From positions 62,001 to 126,000 of the forward strand of contig JAPLKS010000022.1 of assembly GCA_026387915.1 (NCBI GenBank): a DNA stretch of 64,000 nt. Direction: 5' to 3'. The DNA comes from Gemmatimonadota bacterium (GTDB taxonomy: Bacteria; Gemmatimonadota; Gemmatimonadetes; Gemmatimonadales; Gemmatimonadaceae). Positions within the stretch are counted from its first letter, which is position 1. The number at the start of each line of letters is the position of its first letter. Positions 8,138 through 16,897 of the stretch are shown here, one piece after another. Made by a program: the position numbers and the translations under genes. Below the pieces are notes generated by a model that saw only the letters and a list, made by a program, of their open reading frames with translations, had not been told where the DNA came from and searched no databases.

Positions 8138-9573
8138 ACCACGCGCACGAATCGGATTTTTGACACGCGGTTGCCGTCGAGCTGGAATCCCGCTGACTTC
8201 CCGCGCACGGGGGCGTCAAACTGCACCAGCAACCCCGCGCCATCCGTATACCGATACGCTACGTCGGTAGCCGGTAGCGTCGTCGGACGATTGCGAGGCC
8301 GGCGGATCTGCAAGGATGCCCCGTCCGCCACGACCTCCCATACGGCATCATTCAGCTCCACGCTCGTGTATCGGCCGACGATCGCCGCCTGTTCCGCCGG
8401 GCGCGGCGCGCCGGCTGTTCTTGCATTCGCGGCACCCGCCCCTGCCCCGCGCGCCGTCACAGCCACGGGGCCAAGCGCATCGCGCAACACGATGTCGGCC
8501 ATGCGCAGCGAAAGCGCACCGGTGTTCGCCGTACTCGCGTTACACAACATGGCGACGCTGGTGTGCTGCTCCGGAAATCGATACAGTGCCGCGCGATACC
8601 CGCCCGTGGCGCCGGTGTGTTGCACGAGCTTGAGGCCACGATAGCTCTCGACCGTGAGGCCAAAGGCATAATCATTGGCCGTACCGCTCGTGAGCGGCTC
8701 CGTCGTTTGCATCAGGTCAACAAAGGCGCGGCCACCCACCTTGGCATCATAGAAGTTCTCGTCCCAGCGCTGCAGGTCGGCGAGCGTGGTCACAATACCG
8801 CCCTGCCCCACAAGGTCGTTGTTCCAGATATCCACGCGCCACCCACCGCCATTCGGCGAATACGCTGCGGCGCGGCGCGGAATGATCTCGTTGTGATCGT
8901 CAAGAAACAGCGTCTCGCGCATACCCAGCGGACGAAAGAACGCCGAGTCGGCAAAGCGGCGCAGTGACTGCCCTGTCACACGCTGCACCAATACGCCCAA
9001 CGTGAGATAGCCCGTGTTGCTGTACCGATATTCACTGCCAGGCACAAAGTTGAGCCCCTTCTGGCGCGCGGCCAGCGCGAACATGTCGTCCACACCGTAA
9101 CCGTCATCATTCCGCATTCCCGCCAAACTGACCAATTCCCAAAAATCGCGAAGCCCACTCGTGTGATGCACCAAATGGCGAACCTTCACCGCCGGCGTGT
9201 ACTCTGGAAACTCAGGAATGTATTTGCGTACATCATCCTCGAGCGAAATGCGCCCCGCCTGCACGAGCAGTGCAATACTCGCTGCCGTGAACTGCTTCGA
9301 CACCGACCCTACCGTGAATCGCGTACTCGGCGTAATCGCCACGTCGTACGTGAGGTTGGCAAACCCGTACCCGCGCGAAAACGTCATCGCGCCATTCTGA
9401 TAGACCGCCACACCGCACCCTGGCGATCCAGAGTGCGCATACGTCGAGAACAAGGTGTCGATGGCAGCCGCGGAGCGTGAAGGCAGTGTCGCCTGACTAA
9501 CGGCCGGCGCGGGAACGAGCAGCGTAGTGACTATGACGCCGCACACGACGAACTCATGGAAGGCTGGGCGCAC
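8131..9573 (-). CDS. Secreted serine hydrolase, class C beta-lactamase/PBP fold (second copy)
   Basis: Start at GTG 9573, preceded by GAGGAG at an ideal distance. A signal peptide ends near PAVSQA. The catalytic motifs of the family are complete: SVSK (SxxK) in VGSVSKQFTAAS about residue 88, YSN (YxN) in YRYSNTGY about residue 190, and HTG (HxG) in VQHTGATGGY about residue 320. After residue 390 there is an Ala/Gly-rich linker and a small beta-rich C-terminal domain. About 480 residues. It is a paralogue of the protein at 1214-2767 but not a recent duplicate. Substrate unknown. Confidence 0.85.
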   Translation of the reverse strand: MRPAFHEFVVCGVIVTTLLVPAPAVSQATLPSRSAAAIDTLFSTYAHSGSPGCGVAVYQNGAMTFSRGYGFANLTYDVAITPSTRFTVGSVSKQFTAASIALLVQAGRISLEDDVRKYIPEFPEYTPAVKVRHLVHHTSGLRDFWELVSLAGMRNDDGYGVDDMFALAARQKGLNFVPGSEYRYSNTGYLTLGVLVQRVTGQSLRRFADSAFFRPLGMRETLFLDDHNEIIPRRAAAYSPNGGGWRVDIWNNDLVGQGGIVTTLADLQRWDENFYDAKVGGRAFVDLMQTTEPLTSGTANDYAFGLTVESYRGLKLVQHTGATGGYRAALYRFPEQHTSVAMLCNASTANTGALSLRMADIVLRDALGPVAVTARGAGAGAANARTAGAPRPAEQAAIVGRYTSVELNDAVWEVVADGASLQIRRPRNRPTTLPATDVAYRYTDGAGLLVQFDAPVRGKSAGFQLDGNRVSKIRFVRVVQ

Positions 9574-9792
9574 GTCAAACTCCTCAAGCAACGGTCAATG
9601 GAAATGCAGGGATGGACGGCGGAACGTGACAGAGTATGGCGCCACTCCGGGCCGAACGCCATATCCGTACGGCAGGCGCTAAGCATTGCCGACGAGCGGT
9701 TGGCCATGTTTCGGTAGCGGGTCAGAGCGCGTACCTTCACACCGTCCTACTGACGGTGATACATCTCGGCGTGACTGGAGGGTCTGTCATAT

Positions 9793-10167
9793 ATGCAACT
9801 GCGTCGCACTCTGTACCTCGCCACCGTAGCGTCTTTCGTGTGGAACCTCGCACTGGTGGTCGGCGTAGTCCTCGACGCTTCATACGCGTACCGCCGAGCG
9901 GCAGGCGGACAGTTTTCTGGCTTTCCGCTGGCCGTTCGCATCACCTATGTGGTGATCACGGTCGTTGTGACGTACCAACTGCGAACGTTTCATAGACTTT
10001 TCCGCGGCGATCGCATCTCGCCAGCATGGTTACCGCGCGCATTCTTCTTTCTGAGTCTCGCCAGCGTTCTCGTGAATGCCATATCGCCTAGCTCGGCGGA
10101 ACGGTTCAACGCCATTCCCGCCGCCATTATCGCGTACGCCTTCTGGCGTCTCAGACCGACCGCATAG
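9793..10167 (+). CDS. Small four-helix membrane protein, function unknown
   Basis: ATG 9793 with TGGAGG about 11 bases upstream. The 124 residues form four hydrophobic segments (about 7-30, 46-62, 82-98 and 108-120) separated by Arg-rich loops such as RLFRGDR. No known family is recognised. It is divergent from the hydrolase at 8131-9573, with about 220 bases between them that hold no other feature I can support. Confidence 0.6.
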   Translation: MQLRRTLYLATVASFVWNLALVVGVVLDASYAYRRAAGGQFSGFPLAVRITYVVITVVVTYQLRTFHRLFRGDRISPAWLPRAFFFLSLASVLVNAISPSSAERFNAIPAAIIAYAFWRLRPTA

Positions 10168-10200
10168 CCAAACTCACGCGCGCTTTCCGTAGGGCGTGCG

Positions 10201-12087
10201 CTAGCGCAGCTCCTGCATTGGCAGGCCGATGTATGACAGCGCCCGCGCACCGCGCTGCACCGTCCATGTGGGGGCCGCGTGCGCAGGAATCATCGCAAAC
10301 ATTGGGCGGTCTGCCCCGCTCAGCGCGAGTCGAATACGATGCCCCGCTTTGAGCCGTACCGACGTGGCAAACAACTCAAATGGTATGTCTGCCACTGTTC
10401 CCGGTACCAACGGCGCCGCACTTGCCGCGTCGTACGGATGATACGGGCCAAAGAGACGGTACGGCGGCGCATCCGCCGACACTCGACGATGCCGCGCTCG
10501 AAGCATCCCCTCGGTGAGATAGGTGACCTTTCCGTCCGGCGCCACATCCTCCAGATACGCAAAGAACGCACCGTCATCGTGCGTTGAAGCCACCTTCAGC
10601 CAGACCACCGGCACACCCGTGATCTCCACGTCGTTGGCAAGCGGAACGCTGGTGTATGTCAACAGTTTGGCGTCAGACTCCGCACGATCGTCATAAATCA
10701 CATCGCCACCCCCGAGTTGCGTGTGCCAGCGCGTGGCATCCCCGGTCGTGGCAGTGGTGTCCACGGTGTAGCGGTCGCTCGCGTCAGCAACGGTGGGAGC
10801 GCGTGGCGACAACGTATGCGCCGAGTCGAGATACCAACGCGTGGTAGTAATCCCCGCCGGCGGCCACTGCGTGGTGGTGCGCCAGCGTCCGTCGTTCATC
10901 GTGTAGTAGCGAATCTCGTGTGTCGGGGTGACCGCGGTGCCTTTGAGAAATCCATCGAAAAACGCGAGCAGCTGTTGCTGTTGCTCACGCGACGACGGAA
11001 CCGTTGCTGTGGTGTCTGGCAGAAATGGATCAATGTGATGACCACCGCCGTGGCTCCACGGTCCAATCTCCAACTGTTGCGGCGTCTTCAGCGAAAAGAA
11101 ACGACTGAGCGCCACATTGACGGTGCCAGCATCGAGCCACCCGACGCGCACGAGCATCGGGGTCGCCAACGACTCGACCGCGCCACGCATTCCGTAGGGC
11201 GACACATCACCAAAGGTGCGGTGCGACGACGGAAAGCTGTCGCGCGGGTTCACGAGCTTTCGCATTTCGGTGAGCACGTCGTAATTGTGGCGCGCGGCCA
11301 CAATAGCCTTGAGCTCACGGCCGTCGGCATCGCCGTCGACGGGCTTAATGCCGCTCACGAAGAGCCGCAACATAAAGCAGGCAAAACCCGAGGCACCGTC
11401 AGCGGCGCAATAGTTATTGGCATCGAGTGCGTTGTTCGCACCGCCCCACTCTTGCAAGAACGCCTCAGCCAGCACGCCGCCGGGCATCGCGAGGTCGAGT
11501 GCCGGGTCGTAGTCGTCATACAACGGTGCGACCGCCTTCACTGCCGAACGGCCCGTGGCGGCGAGCATCTCTGCGGTATTCCCCGCGTACGACACACCCC
11601 AGCCGCCTACGCGCCCGTTGGACCACGGCTGCCGCACGATGTGATCCACGATCTCGCCGTAGTCCGCGAGTTCCTCCGGCGACCATTCGCTCGTGCGCGT
11701 CCCCGACGACGCTCCGCTCCCTCGCGCGTCCACCAGTACGACCGCGTATCCCGCGTCGAGAATCGCCGCCACACTTGGCCGGAGCGAACTGTATTGACCG
11801 ATGGACGTCGAGGCGCGCGAGAGAATCCCCGGCAGCGTTGCCCGCACGTACCGCGTGGACTGAATCAACGTTGGAACCTTCTGCCCCACTGCGAGTGAGG
11901 CGGGATACCAAATGTCGACCGCGATCCGCGTGCCGTCGCGCATCGTCACATACCGCGACTCATTGCGCTTCATCCCCGCCGGTACCCGCGCATCGCCCAC
12001 GTCCTTGGCCGTGTACGCCAGCACCGTGACGACACCACTGAGAAGCACCACGAGCGCAATGCCGATCAGCGCGATTCGCTTCAACAC
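10201..12087 (-). CDS. CocE/NonD-family (X-Pro dipeptidyl peptidase-type) hydrolase
   Basis: Start at GTG 12087, which has GGAGAG five bases upstream and begins a membrane or export segment (RIALIGIALVVLLSGVVTVLA). The alpha/beta-hydrolase core follows: an N-terminal MRDGTRIAVDIWYPA strand pair, the oxyanion or cap region DARGSGASSG, nucleophile Ser in GWGVSYAGN (about residue 163), Asp in GWLDAGT (about 319), and His in GPWSHGGGHH (about 342). A jelly-roll C-domain fills the last about 230 residues. This is the architecture of cocaine esterase and related S15 enzymes, which act on ester or amide bonds. It lies 19 bases downstream of the TetR gene, so it is probably in one operon under that repressor. 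Confidence 0.87.
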   Translation of the reverse strand: MLKRIALIGIALVVLLSGVVTVLAYTAKDVGDARVPAGMKRNESRYVTMRDGTRIAVDIWYPASLAVGQKVPTLIQSTRYVRATLPGILSRASTSIGQYSSLRPSVAAILDAGYAVVLVDARGSGASSGTRTSEWSPEELADYGEIVDHIVRQPWSNGRVGGWGVSYAGNTAEMLAATGRSAVKAVAPLYDDYDPALDLAMPGGVLAEAFLQEWGGANNALDANNYCAADGASGFACFMLRLFVSGIKPVDGDADGRELKAIVAARHNYDVLTEMRKLVNPRDSFPSSHRTFGDVSPYGMRGAVESLATPMLVRVGWLDAGTVNVALSRFFSLKTPQQLEIGPWSHGGGHHIDPFLPDTTATVPSSREQQQQLLAFFDGFLKGTAVTPTHEIRYYTMNDGRWRTTTQWPPAGITTTRWYLDSAHTLSPRAPTVADASDRYTVDTTATTGDATRWHTQLGGGDVIYDDRAESDAKLLTYTSVPLANDVEITGVPVVWLKVASTHDDGAFFAYLEDVAPDGKVTYLTEGMLRARHRRVSADAPPYRLFGPYHPYDAASAAPLVPGTVADIPFELFATSVRLKAGHRIRLALSGADRPMFAMIPAHAAPTWTVQRGARALSYIGLPMQELR

Positions 12088-12106
12088 GAGACTCTCCGAG
12101 AGTGGG

Positions 12107-12844
12107 TCAGGCAGGACGGCGTGTCGCCGCTCCGGTAAAGCGGAGCAGACCACGACTCGCACGATGACGCACACGCGGCGGGTTCGTCCCCAAGAGCGCG
12201 CGGTACCACAGCGTGGACAAAAACTCGGCGATCGCTTCGTCCGTCGGCGCGGTCGCGGCAATCAGGGGACGTAACTGCTTCACGCGCGCCACAAACAACT
12301 TGCGCACCATCTCATCCATCATCGCTCCGAGCGCGTGCACCGCGAGCAGGAGCGTCGCTTCGTCGGTGCCCGACGCCGGAAACCGCCGACGCAGATTCTG
12401 CGTCACATGCAAGAACCATTCATGGCTCAGCCGTTCGTGGAGCGCCATGAACTCCGGCACCTGATCGCCAAGCTGCAGCAGGCAACGCATGAGCCCCGCA
12501 TTGGCGCGCGCCGAGGAGACCCACGCAAGATTGGCCGCGTAGAGCGCCTCAAAGAGCGGACGGGGCGGCGCGGCGGTGCGGCCCGTATGAAAAGTGGACT
12601 GCAGAAACCCCGTGAGCACTTCGATGGTAATGTGCTCGGTGTTGCGGAAATACTGATAAAACGTGGCCGGTGAGGTCTGCGCCCGTTCACAAATGTCACG
12701 CACGCGCAGGCGCAGATACCCGCGCGCCTCAAGCGCCTGCACAGCCGCCAACGTCAGGCGGTCGCGCGTCCGTTCACCTTTGCGCTTATCGGCGCCCGCC
12801 GCCCGCTGCTGGCGACGAAGGATCGTCGCGTACGAAAGCGTCAT
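12107..12844 (-). CDS. TetR/AcrR-family transcriptional repressor
   Basis: From ATG 12844 the 245-residue protein has an N-terminal helix-turn-helix with the family signature (RLTLAAVQALEARGY, VRDICERAQTSPATFYQYFRN, about residues 26-68). A larger all-helical ligand domain follows. It faces the maoC operon across a gap of about 140 bases that contains a perfect inverted repeat (12895-12920), the expected operator. The next gene in its own direction is the CocE hydrolase. The effector is unknown; a CoA thioester or free acid would fit the neighbours but is inference. Confidence 0.88.
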   Translation of the reverse strand: MTLSYATILRRQQRAAGADKRKGERTRDRLTLAAVQALEARGYLRLRVRDICERAQTSPATFYQYFRNTEHITIEVLTGFLQSTFHTGRTAAPPRPLFEALYAANLAWVSSARANAGLMRCLLQLGDQVPEFMALHERLSHEWFLHVTQNLRRRFPASGTDEATLLLAVHALGAMMDEMVRKLFVARVKQLRPLIAATAPTDEAIAEFLSTLWYRALLGTNPPRVRHRASRGLLRFTGAATRRPA

Positions 12845-12894
12845 AACACGCACGATAACGCCGCCGCCCGTCACTCTGCCACCCCTCGTTTGCG

Positions 12895-12920
12895 GAAAAC
12901 TGACATTGGTGTCAGTTTTC
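12895..12920. promoter_or_regulatory. Perfect palindrome, probable TetR operator between divergent operons
   Basis: Arms GAAAACTGACA (12895-12905) and TGTCAGTTTTC (12910-12920) are exact reverse complements around a four-base centre TTGG. The site is 51 bases upstream of the tetR ATG and 63 bases upstream of the maoC ATG. It is well placed to control both transcripts. A paired TGACA/TGTCA core is typical of TetR dimer sites. Confidence 0.8.
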
Positions 12921-12983
12921 TCAGAGACGCCGCTCCCGCGGATTCCGCCGTCACGACCTACCGCCCCGCTGAGGCCACTGCTT

Positions 12984-13475
12984 ATGCCGCCCGAAACGCC
13001 CGCCCCGCGCTCCATTCAGTCCTTCGAAGCGGGCCGCGACCTCGGCACCTCCGCTTGGGTGACCGTCACGCAAGCCATGATTAGCAGCTTCGGTGATGTC
13101 ACCCAGGACCGCGATCCCATGCACGTCGACCCTGCGTGGGCCGCCAAAGGGCCGTTCGGCAACACCATCGCCTTCGGCTTCCTCACGCTGTCGCTGCTCA
13201 CGCACATGATGCACAACGCGATGGGCACCGACTCGAGCCACTACGATCCCACGCAAGGCTACTATCTGAACTACGGTTTCGACCGCGTACGCTTCATTAC
13301 GCCCGTGCTGGTAGGCACACGCATTCGCGGCCATTTCCGGGTGGTCGAACTGCGGGCCGACGCCGGGAATCGCAACATCGTCAAGTTTGCCGCGACCGTC
13401 GAAATCGAAGGGAACGACCGCCCCGCCCTCGTCGCCGAATGGCTCAGCGTTGCCGTACCCGCCGCAACGGCGTAA
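12984..13475 (+). CDS. MaoC-type hot-dog dehydratase ((R)-enoyl-CoA hydratase)
   Basis: ATG 12984 with a TGAGG ribosome site. The 163 residues carry the hydratase-2 active-site block: FGDVTQDRDPMHVDPAWAA, with the catalytic Asp and His of DxxHxD about residues 44-49, followed by the hot-dog helix FGNTIAFGFLTLSLL. The family hydrates trans-2-enoyl-CoA to (R)-3-hydroxyacyl-CoA. It is the first gene of a transcript that continues into an MFS carrier and an acyl-CoA ligase, which suggests degradation of an acyl-CoA intermediate. Longer upstream frames without ribosome sites were not chosen. Confidence 0.87.
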   Translation: MPPETPAPRSIQSFEAGRDLGTSAWVTVTQAMISSFGDVTQDRDPMHVDPAWAAKGPFGNTIAFGFLTLSLLTHMMHNAMGTDSSHYDPTQGYYLNYGFDRVRFITPVLVGTRIRGHFRVVELRADAGNRNIVKFAATVEIEGNDRPALVAEWLSVAVPAATA

Positions 13476-13482
13476 GCCACCC

Positions 13483-14808
13483 ATGGCAAAGCCACTTCCC
13501 AAGCCCGCCATACTCGGCTTCGCGCTCGGCTCGCTGGGCTCCGGTGTGTACTCCACGGTCCCCACCGTACTGCTGCTCTTCTACTGCACGGAGGTGTTGC
13601 ACATCCCGCCGGCCTTCGCCGCCACGATTGTGTTCATCCCCAAGGCGTGGGCCATTGTGTGGGATCCGCTCGTCGGCGCCTGGAGTGATCGCAGTCGGTC
13701 GCCCCGCGGCCGGCGCGCGCCCTTCATTCTGGCAGGTACAGTTGGCATCTCGCTCACCTTCGCCCTGCTCTTCAATGCGCCGGGCACCTCGACGATGGCC
13801 GCGGGCGGATACGTCATGCTCGTCTATTTCGTCATGGCGTCATCGTACTCGGTGTTCGCCGTGCCATATGTGGCCGTGCCGGCTGAGATCACGGACATCG
13901 CGGCCGAACGCGAACAGTTGATGGCGTGGCGCATGACCACGGCTATGGTGGGCGTGCTGGTCGGCGCCGGCGTGGCGCCGATGCTCGTCTCCGCCGCCGG
14001 CGGTGGACGCGGTGGCTACAGCGTGATGGCGTTGATCATCGCGGCCTTCTGCGCCACAGCAATGCTTATCACGTACTTCACCGTACGTCGGTATCACACC
14101 AACGACCGTGGTCATTCGCGCCCTGCCGCAGACCTGCGCGCCGGACTCCGTCGCGTGGCAGCCAACGCTGACTACGTACGGCTCTGGATTGCCTACTTGC
14201 TCGCGATGAGTGGCACGGCCGTTTTCACCGCGATGGTGCCCTACTACGTGACCCATGTGCTCGCACGGCGCGAAGCCGATACCGGCACCGCACTGTTTGC
14301 CCTGCTCATTGGCACCATTCTCTCCATCCCGCTCTGGACCAAAGCCATGAAGCGCTGGGGCGGATGGCACGCGCTTACCGGAGCCTTTGCCGCGTACGCG
14401 GTCGTGGCGGCTGTATTCGCTGTAATGCCGAGCGGACTTTCGTTCGGCGCCGTGGTGGCAGCGATGTTTGTGCTCGGTGCTCCGTTCGGCGGCATTCAAT
14501 TGTTGCCGTTTACTCTCCTCGCGCACATTGCGCATGCTGAAGCGGCAGCCGGCGATCGACAGGAAGGGCTCTACACCGGCGTCTGGACAGCGGGCGAGAA
14601 ACTCGCGCTCGCCATTGGCCCCGCCGTCGCGGGCGGCGGACTCGCACTCACAGGCTACGTTTCAGGTGCGGCGCAGCAGACCGAAGCGGCGCGCCACGGG
14701 CTCCAATTATTGATGGCGCTGGTGCCAGCCGTCTTTTTGGCGCCGGCCATGGTCATGCTGCTGCGACGCCGCGGGGCGAAGCACACGGAGCACGCGCATC
14801 ATGTCTGA
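13483..14808 (+). CDS. MFS/GPH-family cation symporter
   Basis: 441 residues, ATG seven bases after the maoC stop. About twelve hydrophobic helices are visible. The first cytoplasmic loop has the glycoside-pentoside-hexuronide (MelB-like) signature DPLVGAWSDRSRSPRGRRAP (about 61-80). It is likely an inner-membrane symporter for a small organic solute that is then activated by the CoA ligase immediately downstream. The substrate is not readable from sequence. The gene ends in an eight-base overlap with the ligase start. Confidence 0.87.
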   Translation: MAKPLPKPAILGFALGSLGSGVYSTVPTVLLLFYCTEVLHIPPAFAATIVFIPKAWAIVWDPLVGAWSDRSRSPRGRRAPFILAGTVGISLTFALLFNAPGTSTMAAGGYVMLVYFVMASSYSVFAVPYVAVPAEITDIAAEREQLMAWRMTTAMVGVLVGAGVAPMLVSAAGGGRGGYSVMALIIAAFCATAMLITYFTVRRYHTNDRGHSRPAADLRAGLRRVAANADYVRLWIAYLLAMSGTAVFTAMVPYYVTHVLARREADTGTALFALLIGTILSIPLWTKAMKRWGGWHALTGAFAAYAVVAAVFAVMPSGLSFGAVVAAMFVLGAPFGGIQLLPFTLLAHIAHAEAAAGDRQEGLYTGVWTAGEKLALAIGPAVAGGGLALTGYVSGAAQQTEAARHGLQLLMALVPAVFLAPAMVMLLRRRGAKHTEHAHHV

Positions 14809-16393
14809 TATGGTGTTGCGCCCAACACCGGTAGCGCACCGCGTCAGCGACTTTGTCACCTGGTACGCCGAGCGAACACCGCAGGCGGAAGCATCGGTGC
14901 ACGAGGCAGATCGACTGACCTACGCAGCGCTCGCCGCGCGCGTCGACGCCGTCGCGCGCGCCCTGCTTGCTGTCGGCGTAAAGAAGGGCGATCGCGTCGC
15001 CACACTCGCTCCGCCGCACCCCGATTACCTCATCACCTTTCTGGCGAGCGCATCCATTGGCGCGATCTGGATGGGGCTCAACCCACGGTATCGCACCGAC
15101 GAGCTCACGTACGTTGTGGCTGACGCCGAGCCAAGCGTGCTCTTTGCGCGCACCTCGTTCGGCGACCGGCAGTACGACGCCGAGATTGCCGCGATGCGCG
15201 CAGCGGCGCCGTCCGTTCGACAGGTGGTAGCGCTGGATGACACGGGAGCCGCTGGCACAGAATCCATCGCGGCATTTCTCGCACGTGGCAGCACAGTGCC
15301 TGACGACCGCCTCGCCACCGCGCGTGCGGACTGCGGCGGACGCGACGCCTGCCTGCTCGTGTATACCTCGGGAAGCACCGGACGCCCCAAGGGAGCACTG
15401 CTCGCCCACGATTCCATTGTGCAGTTCTCCAATGGGCAGAACCGCGCCTGGCCCATCAACGACCAACGATTCCTGAACTACTTCCCGATCAATCACGTCG
15501 GGTGCGTCGTTGATATGTCTGTGCCCACCCTCGCCGCCGGTGGCTGCCTCATCTTTATGGAGCAGTTCACTCCTGACGCTGCGCTCGCCCTGATGGTGCG
15601 CGAACGCGTCTCGGCGTGGGCCTCCGTGCCCACGGTCTTTCAAATGCAGCTCGAGCTCCCGGATTTTGCGAGCTACGATCTCTCGGCGGTGCGCCTCATT
15701 ATTTGGGAAGGGGCGGCAATGCCCGTGGAGGTGATTCGTCGCCTGCGTACGATCGTGCCATTGATGGCCACGAACTACGGCATGACCGAAACCACGAGCG
15801 CCATCACCATTGTCTATCCCACAGAAGACGAAGATGTGCTCGCCAACTCCGTAGGCAGCGCATTCGAAGGCGTGCAACTGCGACTCGCCGACGAACATGG
15901 CAAAGCCGTAGCGGACGGCGCGCCCGGCGAAGTGCAGACACACTCCATCTACAACACACTCGGCTACTGGCGGCGCCCCGACGCAACGGCGGCCGCCTTC
16001 ACCGCCGATGGCTGGTTTCGCACCGGCGACCTCGCCGTGCAGCGTCCCGACGGTCGTTATCGCATTGTCGGCCGCATCAAGGAGATGTACAAGTCCGGCG
16101 GCTACAACGTCTATCCGCGCGAAGTCGAGGACTGCATCCAGTCGCACCCCGACGTCGTGATGGCGGCCGTGGTCGGCTGCCCAGACCCACTCTGGCAGGA
16201 GGTAGGCGTCGCCTTCGTGGTTGGACGAGGCGCGCTCACCGCGGATGCACTCGAGAAGCACTGCCGCGAACATCTCGCCAACTATAAGATTCCAAAGCGA
16301 TTCGTGCTCTGCAGCGAACTCCCGCTCTTGCCCATCGGCAAGGTAGACAAGGTTGAGTTAGCTCGGCGCGCGCAGCAGGACGCCACCGCGTAG
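14801..16393 (+). CDS. Acyl-CoA synthetase (AMP-forming, FadD-like)
   Basis: 530-residue adenylate-forming ligase. The phosphate loop [11 protein letters not shown] is at residues 188-198, YGMTETTS about 325, the hinge or ATP motif GWFRTGDLA about 405, the [16 protein letters not shown] block about 425, and the catalytic C-terminal Lys in LPIGKVDK about 515. These conserved motifs predict an active enzyme joining a carboxylic acid to CoA via an acyl-adenylate. The start overlaps the MFS gene. Together with MaoC and the transporter it forms an uptake-activate-hydrate module; chain length or aromatic preference is unknown. Confidence 0.9.
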   Translation: MSDMVLRPTPVAHRVSDFVTWYAERTPQAEASVHEADRLTYAALAARVDAVARALLAVGVKKGDRVATLAPPHPDYLITFLASASIGAIWMGLNPRYRTDELTYVVADAEPSVLFARTSFGDRQYDAEIAAMRAAAPSVRQVVALDDTGAAGTESIAAFLARGSTVPDDRLATARADCGGRDACLLVYTSGSTGRPKGALLAHDSIVQFSNGQNRAWPINDQRFLNYFPINHVGCVVDMSVPTLAAGGCLIFMEQFTPDAALALMVRERVSAWASVPTVFQMQLELPDFASYDLSAVRLIIWEGAAMPVEVIRRLRTIVPLMATNYGMTETTSAITIVYPTEDEDVLANSVGSAFEGVQLRLADEHGKAVADGAPGEVQTHSIYNTLGYWRRPDATAAAFTADGWFRTGDLAVQRPDGRYRIVGRIKEMYKSGGYNVYPREVEDCIQSHPDVVMAAVVGCPDPLWQEVGVAFVVGRGALTADALEKHCREHLANYKIPKRFVLCSELPLLPIGKVDKVELARRAQQDATA

Positions 16394-16442
16394 CAGAAAA
16401 ACTGATCGACATTCCCGCCCCACCCATCACACGGAACCGCTC

Positions 16443-16895
16443 ATGCGTCTCACCGTCAACGGCACCGCTCGCACGTACGATGGCGATCCCACCCAGCCAC
16501 TCCTCTGGTATCTGCGTGATGAGCTGACACTCACGGGCACCAAGTTCGGATGCGGGATTGCCGCGTGCGGCTCCTGCACGGTGCACGTAGACGGCGAAGC
16601 CATTCAGTCGTGCGTGACACCGATGAGCGCCCTCGCCGACAAAAAAGTGACGACCATCGAAGGCCTCAGCGCTAAGGGTGATCACCCCGTGCAGACGGCG
16701 TGGGCCGAGGCCAACGTGCCGCAATGCGGCTACTGCCAATCCGGTCAGATGATGGCCGCGTCCGCGTTACTTGCCAAAACAGCCCATCCCACCGACGCAG
16801 ATATCGACCGCGCCATGTCGCTCGTCATCTGCCGCTGCGGCACCTATGATCGTATCAAGTCCGCGATCATCGCCGCCTCCAAGGGAGGGCGCTAG
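16443..16895 (+). CDS. Molybdenum hydroxylase small subunit, [2Fe-2S]2 (IorA-like)
   Basis: 150 residues. The plant-type cluster ligands are Cys37, Cys42, Cys45 and Cys57 ([10 protein letters not shown]...SC). The second, alpha-helical cluster is held by Cys95, Cys98, Cys130 and Cys132 (QCGYCQSGQ...ICRCGTY). This is the electron-transfer subunit of xanthine-oxidase-family enzymes such as isoquinoline 1-oxidoreductase. It is followed two bases later by its molybdenum subunit. There is no FAD subunit, so electrons probably pass to a membrane or periplasmic acceptor, as known for IorAB-type enzymes. Confidence 0.9.
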   Translation: MRLTVNGTARTYDGDPTQPLLWYLRDELTLTGTKFGCGIAACGSCTVHVDGEAIQSCVTPMSALADKKVTTIEGLSAKGDHPVQTAWAEANVPQCGYCQSGQMMAASALLAKTAHPTDADIDRAMSLVICRCGTYDRIKSAIIAASKGGR

Positions 16896-16897
16896 CC

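Noticed and set aside
10717-11898. 393-residue plus-strand frame opposite the CocE hydrolase
   Set aside because: The minus strand has the GxSxxG, Asp and His motifs; the plus product has no recognisable segment.
14753-16273. 506-residue minus-strand frame opposite the acyl-CoA ligase
   Set aside because: The plus strand has all ligase motifs in order. The antisense product shows no fold or signal.
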